From positions 1-55,719 of the IMG/VR virus record IMGVR_UViG_3300033141_003115: a stretch of 55,719 bases of DNA, one strand, 5' to 3'. Shown one piece after another: positions 10,901-21,648 of the stretch. Source of the DNA: a virus. Within the stretch, counting starts at the first letter, position 1. Each line of letters begins with the position of its first letter. A program made the translations under genes and the position numbers. The notes below the pieces were generated by a model that saw only the letters and a program-made list of their open reading frames with translations, had not been told where the DNA came from and made no database searches.

Positions 10901-11090
10901 TATTATTATAAAAAGCCGTAACAGAATCAAATTGCACTAAACGTAATGCATTCTTTATAGTTGTCGATTCCACACTCGGCATAGCAAAAGGAGATGGCAT
11001 AGTCCAAATTCGACCATCATCAGTCATAAATGTATATGCTCGTAAAACTGCTCTGTACTTTCGTGATTGAAAGATATCAGTTATGTACAT
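7938..11090 (-). CDS. Baseplate hub / tail-associated (gp27-fold-like) protein, 1050 aa
   Basis: I place the start at the ATG at 11090 (MYITDIF) because GGAGGTAAAT lies just upstream; an ATG 7 codons earlier has no ribosome site and overlaps the tape measure stop. Residues of roughly 230-500 (LLLALMHYAG; NMLENLMQTLGVNWRID; LRNAVTVLGQEYG; GTSRLSLINIV) resemble the hub domains of siphovirus Tal and T4 gp27-type proteins, which plug the tail tube and carry the fibre. The C-terminal half is beta-rich and unfamiliar. The position between tape measure and fibre fits this role. Family placement is from motif style, not a search. Confidence 0.7.
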   Translation of the reverse strand: MYITDIFQSRKYRAVLRAYTFMTDDGRIWTMPSPFAMPSVESTTIKNALRLVQFDSVTAFYNNIVEVSITASRDAATSIMLRMPYESNASKYGTGTHATQELQVLRPQTFVDGDKYFITPSLFKGSYLYRLDIVPRNAVDWSASEASIRQTINSLSDKETYFMYLTDSTVTRTTTEKYMDLNFVDTSYLFQTNMNISYPEQTMYEKLFKTGKDAELLSLLQSNGVYPSVWDGWTLPNLLLALMHYAGMLPPDWESVSVINKTGYVEYKVYWDSYEAVVLRLYGELNSLRLPYSPEYPNPDETLSDGYYFKTNPYDTISNMLENLMQTLGVNWRIDPATGILQVFFDSNNIVHEGTLSESLMSSFGYNYNDANLRNAVTVLGQEYGAGKMYSAYVQNNTSIRHFGRRHMVFQHPLILSDSQAEAVASNILNQYAFNVGSLNIDTLYAFRLNPYNRLNVKLSDDNITMGTGSTPLLEVDSVSKNIDWLGKGTSRLSLINIVKKVYIPLEELFGGREIQIDDLSKFTFTWNSPLLSTDIKSLLTTNIVRVPVGRKVRVAWRQSKTYTLTVYGYDGNITWFPIATKGFQQIDTPGYKVIEKDVDDLYDPDEDTWTGFSNAADIESEFSALCSADGTGTHTPIKYLQVSKNTLYSEGVFNYTISLNYALTYSSISDRLKRPILAFVAIPLLNFEISDGQLIYDMRSLPNDSYRYALLQEVVFKLDFWKKNLDKAPVNLTELPFSEWAGVNLDVESPVSFKANTWFSCQGVFNDQQTVAFNLLCEKSGNDALLISRKFLLVAFIQAWDSNIKQYRWVPIGDYILIDVPPPSKGLTLYWDGDQFKLSVFENVSFFGNDNRFQILSDSSHSTLTAEGSYVYNYIKDNCIIDMDQWKVIDSETLGRNVFDYKLKYITDIPYRLSMLVLKYKYEGSLWWTYRALNWKYNRLELVRLDLSPTQDYKSIEVTLEDLDYNSFAELSSTEPNVFTLTFVASPFQYYDAHFYLDNGYCLMQRSAVTHGSEPSEDTNTYPTYFWVKDAIISDSREHVAGVTGFNFN

Positions 11091-11107
11091 ATTTACCTCC
11101 CACACGA

Positions 11108-14100
11108 TCAATACACTCGTCTTACAGAATTCTCAACAGCTCTGGCAATTTTATCAATATCAGAATCTGGAATTCCTCCTTGCCCGTTCACATTTACTGT
11201 AACAGTTACTGACGCTGGAACTCCTGCTGGAGCTATAGCGGGCGTCATAGCTGATGCTGGCACAAAAGCGTATCCAAATTCACTTGGAGCATTGTATAAT
11301 GTAGCACGCATACGGGATAAGATATCTGTTAATGCTTCTAATGCTACTGTATTTCGTTCTAATGCACTTAAGTGATTCTGTATTGCTTCTGTTTCTTGCT
11401 CCTGTGATTGATTAAATAGATTAAATATCTGCATTAATCCACCAATGAATAATAATCCGACTCCAACCCAGCCTAAGCTACCTGCCACTGTTCCTATTAA
11501 AGTTTGTGAAGCTAAAGCAGTTTGTGCAGCAGCTTGAAGTTCCATCATCCGTGTTGCTGTATTGGAAATAATGTTAATTGCTTGTACGATTTTACTGGTA
11601 GCATCTTGCATGGACGGGAACGTATTACCTAATGTAGTAAGAAAGTCAGTAAGAGAATCAAGAAATCCAGTAAAAGCATTTCTAATAGCTTGTTGTTGTT
11701 CTTGTAACTCACGTTCGGCTTCATTTATCTGTTCTTTATTCCGTTGATATGCGTCTATAATAAATTGAGCAAACTCTTGATGCTCCATTAAATAACTTAT
11801 TATAGCTTGCTTATTTCCTTGTTCAAGTAATGTTCTTAAAGTAGCCCATTCAGTATCAAATCGGCTTCTCAGCTCATTCTGAAGTGCAGCTTGATCTGCA
11901 CCATATGTCTCAAGCCATGTTACTAAATCAATACCATATTCCTGAGACAAGCGAGCCAATTCTTGCTTGAATTTAGTAGTATCTTTACTATAACGTTCAC
12001 GTAAATCCTGTACTCTATCCATAATCTCAATAGCTAAAACCTCTATTGCAGTGTTTGCATATTCGCCAATTATATCTGATAATTTAGCTTCATCTGTTTC
12101 TGCAAATATCTGCTCTAATTCCTGTTTCATATCCTGAACATCAAATGCAACTGTACGTAATCTCGATATAAATCTATCAAAATCTAAATCTTTCAACATT
12201 TCTGCAATATCTTGACTGGCTTCAGCTAAGTCTCCAAAAATCGCTTGTAATAATTTCAAAAGAGGAATTACCCACGAACCCATTTCAGTTAATTGTGCTT
12301 CTGTAATCTCTCCTTCTCTGCTGAGAATTTCTAATAATTCTTCTACATGAGCACGTATTACTGCTACAAATTCTGCTTTAGATAGTTCTTTTATCTTCTT
12401 TGTTTGTGGGTCTAAAATTTCTACACCATATTTCTCGCTCAATGATTGTAATGCATCTATCCATTCCTGTGTACCTTCACCATATTTTTTCTGAATGTCT
12501 ATTATATCTCTGGATAACTGCACATACATAACATCTATTGCATCAGAAAGTGATTCCATAATGTAATCTATCTTAGAAGTTCGATCAGTCTGAAAATCAC
12601 GTAACCATTGCACAAAATCCATGTTAATTTGTCCAACTGTATTCTCAAGTGTACCAAATAATGTTTCTGGATCAAAAATTCCTCGGAAATTAATCCCTTC
12701 AATAGCATCTTGTGTTTCTGATACCCAATCCTTGATCTTTGTTCCATATACATCAAACAATACTAACAAGAACTTCTTCTGTTCGTCTGTAAGTTGACTT
12801 ACATCTCCAGTTTCTAATGCTTTTCTAATAGCTTCAAAATTATTCTGTATCCAAGTCTCTAATTCAGTGTACACATATCCACGTAATGTAGTAACAAAAG
12901 TTCCTAAGGAAATTACATCAAATTGACCTTCTGCAATAAACCTATCAATATATTTCTTAATCTGATTTAATGTATCCGTTGATAGAATACCACTGAAAGC
13001 AGTTCTCCATGCCTCCCAAACGTTGGTTAAAGTCTCACGTACATCTCCTTCTGTTAACTTACCTCTTACCTGCGCTAAACTAAGTAACTTATCTAAATCA
13101 GATGTATATTGATCTACTAATTGACTGACAACATCACTGGATGCACTTTGTACTACATCACTTAATTTAGTTATTATCAATGGAAGCTCACTTCGAGGAA
13201 TCTGAGATAATTGCTCTTGTACCAAATCGTCTATATCCATTTCATCCCGTACATCAGCAAACGCTCTTCGTAAATCATCTAAGAAATTATTCAATGTAGT
13301 ATATAACCCAGTCTTCAAAGCATTCTTCAGGTTTATGTATGCTTCTTCAAAACGTTCAATACGAAGAACATCTCGTAAACGTGTACCATACTCTATCAGG
13401 AATGCTTTTGTTTCCTGACTGAGATCATCTATACTCTTAATCTCTCCTTTTGCAAGTGCAAGTAGTTCAGTATAAACTTTATCTAATGTTTTTACTTCAA
13501 TGTCAAGAGCTTTATATTGTACTTGTGCCTGCTCTATCTCAGCTTTAATACGTTCACGATCAGAATCAGAAGCACTGGTTAATGCATTTTGTAAATCTTC
13601 TATATGCTGCGCTAAAGCATTCATTTCCTTTAATGTAGTAGTATAAGAAAGATTTATAGCATAAAGCAAGGATTCTATACGCTTCTGCGCTAAAGCAATT
13701 GCTTTTTGCCCCGACTCAGTAACAAGTCTCTCACTGAGAGTTGCTGTGGTTTCCTTAGTTATCGCCGTCTCAACAGTTTCAGTTATTTGATCCATTAAAT
13801 TCATATATCCTTGAGAAACACCAGATTTGAACCCGTTAATTAAATTAGTAATATCATTACCAAATTTTTCTATGATAAAGTCATATCCTTTCTGTAATGC
13901 TGTACGTAATAAATCTAAAGCATTACTTATAGCATTACTAATCTTCTCATAATTTTCTCTGATTTGTGTATAATCAACACTTCGAATTTCATCGGCTGTA
14001 TCCTCACTTTCACTTCGTACAAACTGTAAAAACTCCTCTATCATAGCAGCATACTCTTGAGCAACTGCAAGCTGATCTTCCTTTATAGCTTCTTCCATCT

Positions 14101-17100
14101 TGTCGAACCAATGTTGTAAAATCTTACCATAATCAGCTCGACGTTTCGATTCTGGGGGCAATAATCGTTCATATTCTTCTCTATAACGCTGAAGTTTGAC
14201 CTTTAATACGTCTAACGTATCTATACCAAAAGCCTCAGCTAAAGCACGTTTGCCTTCATCTGAAATACTTTTAGCAAGAGCTTCTAAATCTGCTTGAACC
14301 TGTTCTTTTGCTTGTTTCTTAATTATATTCTTCAACATTTCCTTTGCCTTGGGATCAACTTCAGCTAATTTCTGCAATTTAGCTACATCTAAATCTTTAT
14401 AAGAGGCTATCTCACCCCAAACAGCTTCCCATTCTTCTGGAGTGAATAGATTTCTAACTTCTTCTATAACTTTATCTGTAATATTCAATGGGATATTAAA
14501 TATTTCTTCAATGTTAAGTTTAATAGATTCTAAGTCTTGTAATTTCTGATCAACAGAATTTTGTAATTGCTTCTGCTTGTTCAACACATCATTCCAATTA
14601 TTTTTAGCTTCCCGTGCTCGTGGTAAAACATTATTAGATAAATGATCGCTAAACTCTTTTAGCTGGAACAATCGTTCTCTCGTGGAAACAATACTTTCTA
14701 ATCGAATATACTCATCTTGCAAAGCCTCAAGCTCTTGCTCAAAACTCTTCTTATCCTGCTCAGACATATCAGATAACATATCTCGAATTTCATTAAGCTG
14801 GCTATTAATATCTCTTTTAACAGAATCTATTTCTGTCGGAAGTTCTAATCCGTGCTCAGCATATACTTCTTGTAACGATTTCAAGAATTCTCTTCGCCAT
14901 ATCGGTTCTAAGAGCTCTTCCATTTCTTGTGCTACTGAAGCATCTTCTTGAGCTAATACTTTGGCTGTTTCTACAATATCTGTAACTACTATCTCATGCT
15001 TCTCAGCTAATTTGCGTATCCATTCTTTGAAATCTTCTCCATAAGTGTCTATTAAAGTTACTATATCCTGTGTAGTAAAACTTATCTGATCAAAACCTTG
15101 AGATAAATAATCTACCTCTATCTGTAATTGATTCCGTGTTTGTTCTAAACGATTTCTTATATCATTTAAGAGATCATTTTCCACATTATATATTATATCC
15201 AATATAGATGTAATTTTTATCAAAGATAATGCTGCGGCTGCAAAATTACCTCCTACTTTATTTGCTTCCGCCTCAATATCATCTAAACTTCTAAGTATCG
15301 CCATGGATAATACTTTGTTTTTCTCCATCAACGCTTCTGCACGTCGTCGTGCATCCTCAAGCTCTTTATCAAATTCTTCTCTGGACATGCCAGCAATTAA
15401 TTCAGCAAGAATATCTGTTCCACTTTCATGTAATACTTTAATAACATCACCTAATAAACGATTTATCGTAGGTTTTAATATATTACCTAATATAAAATCT
15501 ATAATATCTTGATTACCTTCTTGTACCTGTCTTCTAAGAGCACCTAATAACGTTTCATCAGGTTTGGCATAACCCTGTGCTTGCAAAACCTTTAACAAAT
15601 CTTCTTGAGTAGTACCTAATTCTTCTACAAATTCTTCTAAATCAAAACCAGTTTCTAATATCTGTTCAACAAATATCTGTGCAAAGTTAATCTGCTCATT
15701 TAATACATTCTGTACTTGATCTTGCCATCTTTGCCATGTATCTCTATATGCAGATGTGGTTTCTTCTGCTGATACTTTCCCTGTTGATCTTTGTAATGCG
15801 AAAGTAAGTAATTGCAAGAAACCTATAAAACCTTTAATACTCTTATCTAATTCTTCTCCTTGTATCTCACCCGCTTGAATCATACGCTGTAATTCATCAT
15901 ACATGGCTTTAGCATCATTTACATATTTTATTACTACTTCATTTCCTTCATTGTACAAATCTTCAAATTGATTTATAAAATCATCCATAGCTTTCTTAAG
16001 TTCATCTTGTGGAGTTAATCCTGCTTCTAACGCTAAACTTTGTAAAATATCTTCCTGTCCAAAATACTTTCGAATAAGGCTACCTAATAGCTTCTTTGAA
16101 GCCTCTACTGCTTTAGATGAATAATATACTCTCACTAAATCTTTGACTATACTTAATCCTTCTTCATATCCCTGCTGTAATCCAAGTGCAAGAGCTTTTA
16201 TATTATCTTCTTGAATTCCTAATAATTCCTTTAGTTGTTTCAATACCTCAGCAGATAAATTCTGCATGGCAAACTCTGCTATTGCTTGCCATTCTGTCGC
16301 TTCCACCGAAGGAATTTCTTCTATCTCAACAGAAATTCCTAATAATTCTTTCAACACATCATTAACCATCTGATTTTCTTGTTCTTCAACAGTACTACGC
16401 ATATCTTCTATAGCAGATAAAACAGCTTTTTGACCATTAACAAATTTATCTAATAAATCTTTAACAGCCTCTGGAGCCTTTAAGGCTGTCATGTACAATA
16501 CTGCACGAACAGTCTCGGCTCCACCTACTCTTATATGCAACATGTTTTTCATAATTTTAATAAAATCATCACCATATTGAATAAACATATTATCTATGCT
16601 CTTAACTAAGTCACCAAACTCTTGCAACCGTTTTTTATCTGTTTCAGATAACGTTTTATATGCTAAGTCTAACATTTTACTGATCTTGCTTTGTACATCT
16701 CCCCAAGCACCTTCAGCAATTGCCTTTTGTACATCAGCAACAGCTTTTTCTAAATCACCCAAAAGCTTAGTAACTTCGCTGCGTTTATCTGGGTCTGCAA
16801 TATCTTCTATTTGTTCTCGTACAGAATTTATAAATTTAGTCATAGGCTCTATAACAGCTTTATTAAATACATCATCAAATAACATGCCTGTGCTTTCTCT
16901 AAATGATGTTCCAAAATTCTGTTGAGCAAAACTTACCAGTGAAGTAATAGCCCTCTTAGCTGCAACTTCACTGGGTTCATATTTATAAGTCCCTATTGTA
17001 ACTTCGCCTAATTCTCCTATACTAATATCAAATATATCTTGAATATTTAATAGAAATCCTTCAAATATAGAACGCCATAACCGTTCACCAAACGCTCTTT

Positions 17101-20100
17101 CAACAATATTAATAGTGCCCTCAATAATACGACGTTTAATTTCCTCAGCTGACAATTCTGCTTGCTGCTCTAAATCCGTATCAAGAGCTATGCCCATACT
17201 CTCAGCTAAGCTGCGTAAAAATAGGGATATATCACCCGCCAACCCAATTTGTATTTTCGTAATCTTTTCATTAAGCTCATTAAGATTTCGTTCTGCAGTT
17301 TCTAACGTAGAATTAATTTGTGGATCAATCTTTCTAATTTCTTTGTATTGATTCTCAAACTTATCTCTTAATTCTGCTATTCGAGCACGAATTTCACTTA
17401 TTTTTCCTAAAGCATCCTCTACTCTCATATTTCGCACAGAATCTACTAAACCTTCAACAGATTGTTCAATATCATTAACTAATTCTTGATCACTTACCAA
17501 TAATTGCTTTACATGCTCATTAGTAGAACGACTTAAAGTATCTATTTGATCAACAAGTGCATGAACCTCAGGAAAATATTGTGTAGTCAATATTTCGTTT
17601 ACTTCTTCTGCAGTATTATTAGCCATAACTACCGTGTCAGTAGATTGCGATGCTACGGCTTCTATATTACGAGCTGCTTCTGTCATAACAGCTTGGGTGT
17701 CTTTTATCTCATATCCTTGTTGTCTTAATTCCTCTACATAACTTTCCATTTTAACACTTAAAGGCTGCCAGTCAGCCCGTGCAGAAACCCTGGGAGCTTT
17801 TAACATACCCGCACGACGTAACCCCGCTGTCACCTCTTCGCGAGATAATCTAATAGCATTTATATCATCTATTACCTTAGTTTTTTCCTCTCTATATATA
17901 TCTATTAACTTTTGTGTTTCATCATGCTCTTCTTCTAAAACTTTATAAGCTACCAAAGTGGCTGCTTCAACCACACTAAGTTCTTTGCCCACTTTCGCAC
18001 GAATTTGCTCAATATTTGTTACTCTTTCCATAAAAGAATTATAAACTGCACCAAATGCTTCATCTAACTGCTCCTGTGTTTTATCTCCTAAAATTGATGC
18101 TAATTTTGTTATAGCATAAATAGCTCCAGCACCAAGTAATGCCCACGGAAAAGCTCTACCTATAACTGATACTAATATTGGAAATAACTGTGTTCCAACA
18201 CTTCGACTTATTAAAGCACCTATTTGTCGAATAAAAGTAGTAGCTGTAACAGCAAGAGCTAATTCTACAAATATCATAACAGTTCTATGTTTCTGCATCC
18301 ATTCTTGAAATTCTCCTGGAATAAGTCTAAGTATTATATCTGTAGCAAGAAAAGCTGCTGTCCCCGCTTTAATTCCAAACCCTATTTTCTGTAATAACTG
18401 CATCAATGCGGGACTTTGTCCAGCAGCACTTGCAGCACGAGTAATTGTACTTATTAATTGACCACCTAATAACAACTTAATAGCGCTGAATACAAATTTT
18501 AATTCAGCTATCAGTAATACAAAATCCCAACCACGTAAAATGCGTAGAACATTTTCAAGAGCCAGCTCTAACACAGTTAATATAAATTCAGAAACACCTG
18601 CTGCATTGAATTTATATTTGCCTTCAGGAGTCTTTATATATAAACCTAATATAACTCCAAATTCTAATAATAAATCTGGCAGGGTCATGCGTCCTTCAAC
18701 ACCAAAAATACCAGAAAACATTTCCATTATACTATCATAAACCATGACAAGCATTTTGCGTACAAAATCAGTTATAGTACCTTCAAAATCTTCTAAACCA
18801 AATAACGATATTACTGCATCCTTTATTACATTTGCAATTGCTCTTAAAATATTACCAAATTTTCGAGCAAGAATTGGAATTGTTATAGTATCTATACCCT
18901 GTATAAATCCCATCAAGTTATTATAAAAATCTAATATAGCATCACGTAAACGTTGTATAGAAGGTACTTGAGCAAACAAACCTAATATAGCGTTAGTTAT
19001 ATTCATAAATATTGTAGGTATTAATTCCAATTTCCCTTGTGTAAAAGCATCAACAAATTGCTGTATACCTATAGCAGCAATACGTACGGCTTCTCCAAGT
19101 AACGGAAACCGTTCACTAAATGCCTCAAAAAATTCAGTACCCTGCTGAGCTTGATAAATCAATACTGCAAATGCACTACTAAGGAGTCCAAACGGAGTAA
19201 GTAATCCTCGAACAACACCTGCAACTAAGGCCAATACTGCAAACGAACCATAAAACAGAGATGCAAACTTAGCAAAGTTAGATAATAAACTATCATATTT
19301 TTTAATAATCATACTACCTGCATTCAACAACGATATTCCTATTTCAGTAAAACTCTGTATAGCATCAGATGCCGCCTCTACAACAGAAATTTTAAATGCT
19401 TCCCAAGATGCTTTCAATCTTTCCATAGCAAAACTAACTGCTTTTATCTGTTTTTCATACGCACTCTCCATCGCTCCACCAACTTCTTGCTCATATTGCT
19501 GAGCTATTCGAGAGAATTCAGCAAAGTTATTAACCATAGCACGAAGTACACGAATCGCACGCATATCAAAACCTACTGCTGTAAGCATGCGCTCCTGTGC
19601 TTCTGTACTAAATCCAGCTAAACTATTAGTTAAATCTTGTATAACAGGAAGTAACCCACGAAATTCGCCACGAAGATCATACGCTCGTACACCTAACTCT
19701 TCTAATGCTCGAATTGTATCTGGATTAGCCAGTTCTTCATAAAGACGAGCCAAACCAAAAGCACCCATTTCAGGCGAAAGACCTACACGAGTCAAGAACG
19801 CTATAGAATAGTAAGTCTCTTTAAGCCGCTCCATCTGACCGCCTAAGGATGCAGCAGACTGATAAACACGACCCATAACCGATACTAACTCTTCATATCG
19901 AATAATACCTATCTTAACAGCTTCAAATTGAGCATCGAATATTTCAGTAAGATTTTTTGCACTCAATCCAAAAGCATACATAGCTTGAATTCCACCTTTT
20001 AATGCTATATCAACTGATGTGACACCAGCACGAGCAGCTTTCATGGACTGCTCTACAGTATAAAACATATCCGATACAGCAATACCTGCAGATAAAGCGT

Positions 20101-20860
20101 CGTAAAATGCTTTTGCTACATTAAGAGGAGTTTCACCAAATTTTACAGCTAACGATAATCCAGCTTGATTCATTATATCTACAATGTTAGTTAACTCATT
20201 GCCCATAACTGTAAGACGATAACTTGTTTCTTCCATTTCATCATTAATAAGAGACCATGCATTGTAAATTTCTCGATTATAATCCATAAAAGAATCTAAC
20301 AAAGGACCAAATACTTTTAACATAAGCCATATGTTCATAAATTGCATAAATAACTGATACTGAAACCACTCAAACGCTTTGAAAACTTTTTCTAATCCAC
20401 TGCGCAAAAAATCAAGCGCCTTTGTAACTAATGCAAAAGGCGCTTTTACCACAGTCCAAAGACCCTTAAATAATGTATTTATAGTGACCCTAATTCGACC
20501 AATAGTAACAATAATATCACTAAGAACAGATAGTAACCCCTTAAATCCACCAACTACTAAATCTATAGGATTGGCTAACTTAATTATTTCAATAGTTGCT
20601 ATTTTAACTAAATCCAAAAACGATCTTACAGAAAGACCTGCTCTACGCCATTGCTGTGTTGTCCCCTCTGTAGCTTTATTTAACCCTTGAATCGTAGTAG
20701 CAGCCTTTTCAATCGATTTATTAATCTCACCAAAAGCAGTATTAAATGTCTCAGTAATAGCTGCAGCAGCTTGCTGAGCTTCCCGAACTATATTAACAAA
20801 ATCCGATATTACTCGCTCATATTCGAGAACTATTTGAGCAGTTAGTTCATTCTGTTCCAA
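11108..20860 (-). CDS. Giant tape measure protein, about 3250 aa
   Basis: This is the largest gene of the window. Two TTG codons could start it; the one at 20860 sits 7 bases after AAGGAGG, whereas the one at 20866 is only one base away, so I choose 20860. Residues about 227-480 match the style of the TP901-type tape measure core domain (FGETPLNVAKAFYDALSAG, AAASLGGQ-like and VGFDMRAIRVLRAM segments). Hydrophobic stretches lie near residues 525-570, 885-925 and 3117-3148. The remainder is long charged helix and coiled coil. The protein sets tail length during tube assembly and is usually ejected with the DNA. At about 0.15 nm per residue it predicts a tail near 490 nm. Confidence 0.95.
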   Translation of the reverse strand: MEQNELTAQIVLEYERVISDFVNIVREAQQAAAAITETFNTAFGEINKSIEKAATTIQGLNKATEGTTQQWRRAGLSVRSFLDLVKIATIEIIKLANPIDLVVGGFKGLLSVLSDIIVTIGRIRVTINTLFKGLWTVVKAPFALVTKALDFLRSGLEKVFKAFEWFQYQLFMQFMNIWLMLKVFGPLLDSFMDYNREIYNAWSLINDEMEETSYRLTVMGNELTNIVDIMNQAGLSLAVKFGETPLNVAKAFYDALSAGIAVSDMFYTVEQSMKAARAGVTSVDIALKGGIQAMYAFGLSAKNLTEIFDAQFEAVKIGIIRYEELVSVMGRVYQSAASLGGQMERLKETYYSIAFLTRVGLSPEMGAFGLARLYEELANPDTIRALEELGVRAYDLRGEFRGLLPVIQDLTNSLAGFSTEAQERMLTAVGFDMRAIRVLRAMVNNFAEFSRIAQQYEQEVGGAMESAYEKQIKAVSFAMERLKASWEAFKISVVEAASDAIQSFTEIGISLLNAGSMIIKKYDSLLSNFAKFASLFYGSFAVLALVAGVVRGLLTPFGLLSSAFAVLIYQAQQGTEFFEAFSERFPLLGEAVRIAAIGIQQFVDAFTQGKLELIPTIFMNITNAILGLFAQVPSIQRLRDAILDFYNNLMGFIQGIDTITIPILARKFGNILRAIANVIKDAVISLFGLEDFEGTITDFVRKMLVMVYDSIMEMFSGIFGVEGRMTLPDLLLEFGVILGLYIKTPEGKYKFNAAGVSEFILTVLELALENVLRILRGWDFVLLIAELKFVFSAIKLLLGGQLISTITRAASAAGQSPALMQLLQKIGFGIKAGTAAFLATDIILRLIPGEFQEWMQKHRTVMIFVELALAVTATTFIRQIGALISRSVGTQLFPILVSVIGRAFPWALLGAGAIYAITKLASILGDKTQEQLDEAFGAVYNSFMERVTNIEQIRAKVGKELSVVEAATLVAYKVLEEEHDETQKLIDIYREEKTKVIDDINAIRLSREEVTAGLRRAGMLKAPRVSARADWQPLSVKMESYVEELRQQGYEIKDTQAVMTEAARNIEAVASQSTDTVVMANNTAEEVNEILTTQYFPEVHALVDQIDTLSRSTNEHVKQLLVSDQELVNDIEQSVEGLVDSVRNMRVEDALGKISEIRARIAELRDKFENQYKEIRKIDPQINSTLETAERNLNELNEKITKIQIGLAGDISLFLRSLAESMGIALDTDLEQQAELSAEEIKRRIIEGTINIVERAFGERLWRSIFEGFLLNIQDIFDISIGELGEVTIGTYKYEPSEVAAKRAITSLVSFAQQNFGTSFRESTGMLFDDVFNKAVIEPMTKFINSVREQIEDIADPDKRSEVTKLLGDLEKAVADVQKAIAEGAWGDVQSKISKMLDLAYKTLSETDKKRLQEFGDLVKSIDNMFIQYGDDFIKIMKNMLHIRVGGAETVRAVLYMTALKAPEAVKDLLDKFVNGQKAVLSAIEDMRSTVEEQENQMVNDVLKELLGISVEIEEIPSVEATEWQAIAEFAMQNLSAEVLKQLKELLGIQEDNIKALALGLQQGYEEGLSIVKDLVRVYYSSKAVEASKKLLGSLIRKYFGQEDILQSLALEAGLTPQDELKKAMDDFINQFEDLYNEGNEVVIKYVNDAKAMYDELQRMIQAGEIQGEELDKSIKGFIGFLQLLTFALQRSTGKVSAEETTSAYRDTWQRWQDQVQNVLNEQINFAQIFVEQILETGFDLEEFVEELGTTQEDLLKVLQAQGYAKPDETLLGALRRQVQEGNQDIIDFILGNILKPTINRLLGDVIKVLHESGTDILAELIAGMSREEFDKELEDARRRAEALMEKNKVLSMAILRSLDDIEAEANKVGGNFAAAALSLIKITSILDIIYNVENDLLNDIRNRLEQTRNQLQIEVDYLSQGFDQISFTTQDIVTLIDTYGEDFKEWIRKLAEKHEIVVTDIVETAKVLAQEDASVAQEMEELLEPIWRREFLKSLQEVYAEHGLELPTEIDSVKRDINSQLNEIRDMLSDMSEQDKKSFEQELEALQDEYIRLESIVSTRERLFQLKEFSDHLSNNVLPRAREAKNNWNDVLNKQKQLQNSVDQKLQDLESIKLNIEEIFNIPLNITDKVIEEVRNLFTPEEWEAVWGEIASYKDLDVAKLQKLAEVDPKAKEMLKNIIKKQAKEQVQADLEALAKSISDEGKRALAEAFGIDTLDVLKVKLQRYREEYERLLPPESKRRADYGKILQHWFDKMEEAIKEDQLAVAQEYAAMIEEFLQFVRSESEDTADEIRSVDYTQIRENYEKISNAISNALDLLRTALQKGYDFIIEKFGNDITNLINGFKSGVSQGYMNLMDQITETVETAITKETTATLSERLVTESGQKAIALAQKRIESLLYAINLSYTTTLKEMNALAQHIEDLQNALTSASDSDRERIKAEIEQAQVQYKALDIEVKTLDKVYTELLALAKGEIKSIDDLSQETKAFLIEYGTRLRDVLRIERFEEAYINLKNALKTGLYTTLNNFLDDLRRAFADVRDEMDIDDLVQEQLSQIPRSELPLIITKLSDVVQSASSDVVSQLVDQYTSDLDKLLSLAQVRGKLTEGDVRETLTNVWEAWRTAFSGILSTDTLNQIKKYIDRFIAEGQFDVISLGTFVTTLRGYVYTELETWIQNNFEAIRKALETGDVSQLTDEQKKFLLVLFDVYGTKIKDWVSETQDAIEGINFRGIFDPETLFGTLENTVGQINMDFVQWLRDFQTDRTSKIDYIMESLSDAIDVMYVQLSRDIIDIQKKYGEGTQEWIDALQSLSEKYGVEILDPQTKKIKELSKAEFVAVIRAHVEELLEILSREGEITEAQLTEMGSWVIPLLKLLQAIFGDLAEASQDIAEMLKDLDFDRFISRLRTVAFDVQDMKQELEQIFAETDEAKLSDIIGEYANTAIEVLAIEIMDRVQDLRERYSKDTTKFKQELARLSQEYGIDLVTWLETYGADQAALQNELRSRFDTEWATLRTLLEQGNKQAIISYLMEHQEFAQFIIDAYQRNKEQINEAERELQEQQQAIRNAFTGFLDSLTDFLTTLGNTFPSMQDATSKIVQAINIISNTATRMMELQAAAQTALASQTLIGTVAGSLGWVGVGLLFIGGLMQIFNLFNQSQEQETEAIQNHLSALERNTVALEALTDILSRMRATLYNAPSEFGYAFVPASAMTPAIAPAGVPASVTVTVNVNGQGGIPDSDIDKIARAVENSVRRVY

Positions 20861-20872
20861 TTTCAAGCCTCC

Positions 20873-21631
20873 TTAAAGGCTGGATTTATTTTTCTTACGC
20901 TGCTCGTTTTCTAAGTGTTCACCATAAGCCTTCTTTACAGTCATTATTGCTCTTATTAATTTATAAGGCTGCTTAGCAAGACCTCCTTCATAAGGAAGAA
21001 CAGAAAAATGACCACCATTAGGTGAAATACACATATTCATTAATGAAATAAAAGGTTCAAAAAAAGCAAGCTCACGAACTTTTTCTACTACAAAAGTTTT
21101 ATCTTCATCTGGTAAATTTTCAAATTCTGAACGTAATTTTATACTTCTCTGATAACTTTCATATCTACCTTCAAAGAAATCATACGCTACACGTTCTAAA
21201 GCATTCATAAAATCTGAATATATAGGATTATCCACTAACCAATAAAAGTACAATACAAATGAACTTAATATCTGACCAACATCAGTAGGTAAAAGATCAA
21301 CTGAAATATTAAGCAAAGTATTACTCAATAAATCATAACCAAAATCAAGGAATTGCGTTACTTTTTCTAATTCTGTCTCTATTTCATTAAAAAGTTCCAT
21401 CTCAGACGAATACCATTGATATTCTGAATAAGTAATATCTGAACGTAATAATACATACTCATCAGATTTAGGTTTAAATGATAATCGAATCTTCTTCTTT
21501 TTATCTAAATACAAATATACTGGAATGGGTTTATCCGATAAAATGGCTTTCCTCAGAATATTTTCCCACTCGGAAATCTGAGGAAAGCCTAACTTTTGCC
21601 AGGTTTTTATGTGCTCGTTAGAAAAAGACAT
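20873..21631 (-). CDS. Probable second tail assembly chaperone-type protein, 252 aa
   Basis: The ATG at 21631 (MSFSNEH) follows GAGGGGTGGGG; an upstream ATG at 21667 lies inside a hairpin and lacks a ribosome site. The protein is mostly helical with a charged C-terminus. It lies between the gpG-like gene and the tape measure, where many siphoviruses encode the second chaperone, often joined to the first by a frameshift. Here a stop at 21692-21694 in this frame rules out a simple -1 fusion, so it should be made from its own start. Function is inferred from position only. Confidence 0.6.
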   Translation of the reverse strand: MSFSNEHIKTWQKLGFPQISEWENILRKAILSDKPIPVYLYLDKKKKIRLSFKPKSDEYVLLRSDITYSEYQWYSSEMELFNEIETELEKVTQFLDFGYDLLSNTLLNISVDLLPTDVGQILSSFVLYFYWLVDNPIYSDFMNALERVAYDFFEGRYESYQRSIKLRSEFENLPDEDKTFVVEKVRELAFFEPFISLMNMCISPNGGHFSVLPYEGGLAKQPYKLIRAIMTVKKAYGEHLENEQRKKNKSSL

Positions 21632-21648
21632 TTCCCCACCCCTCTCCC

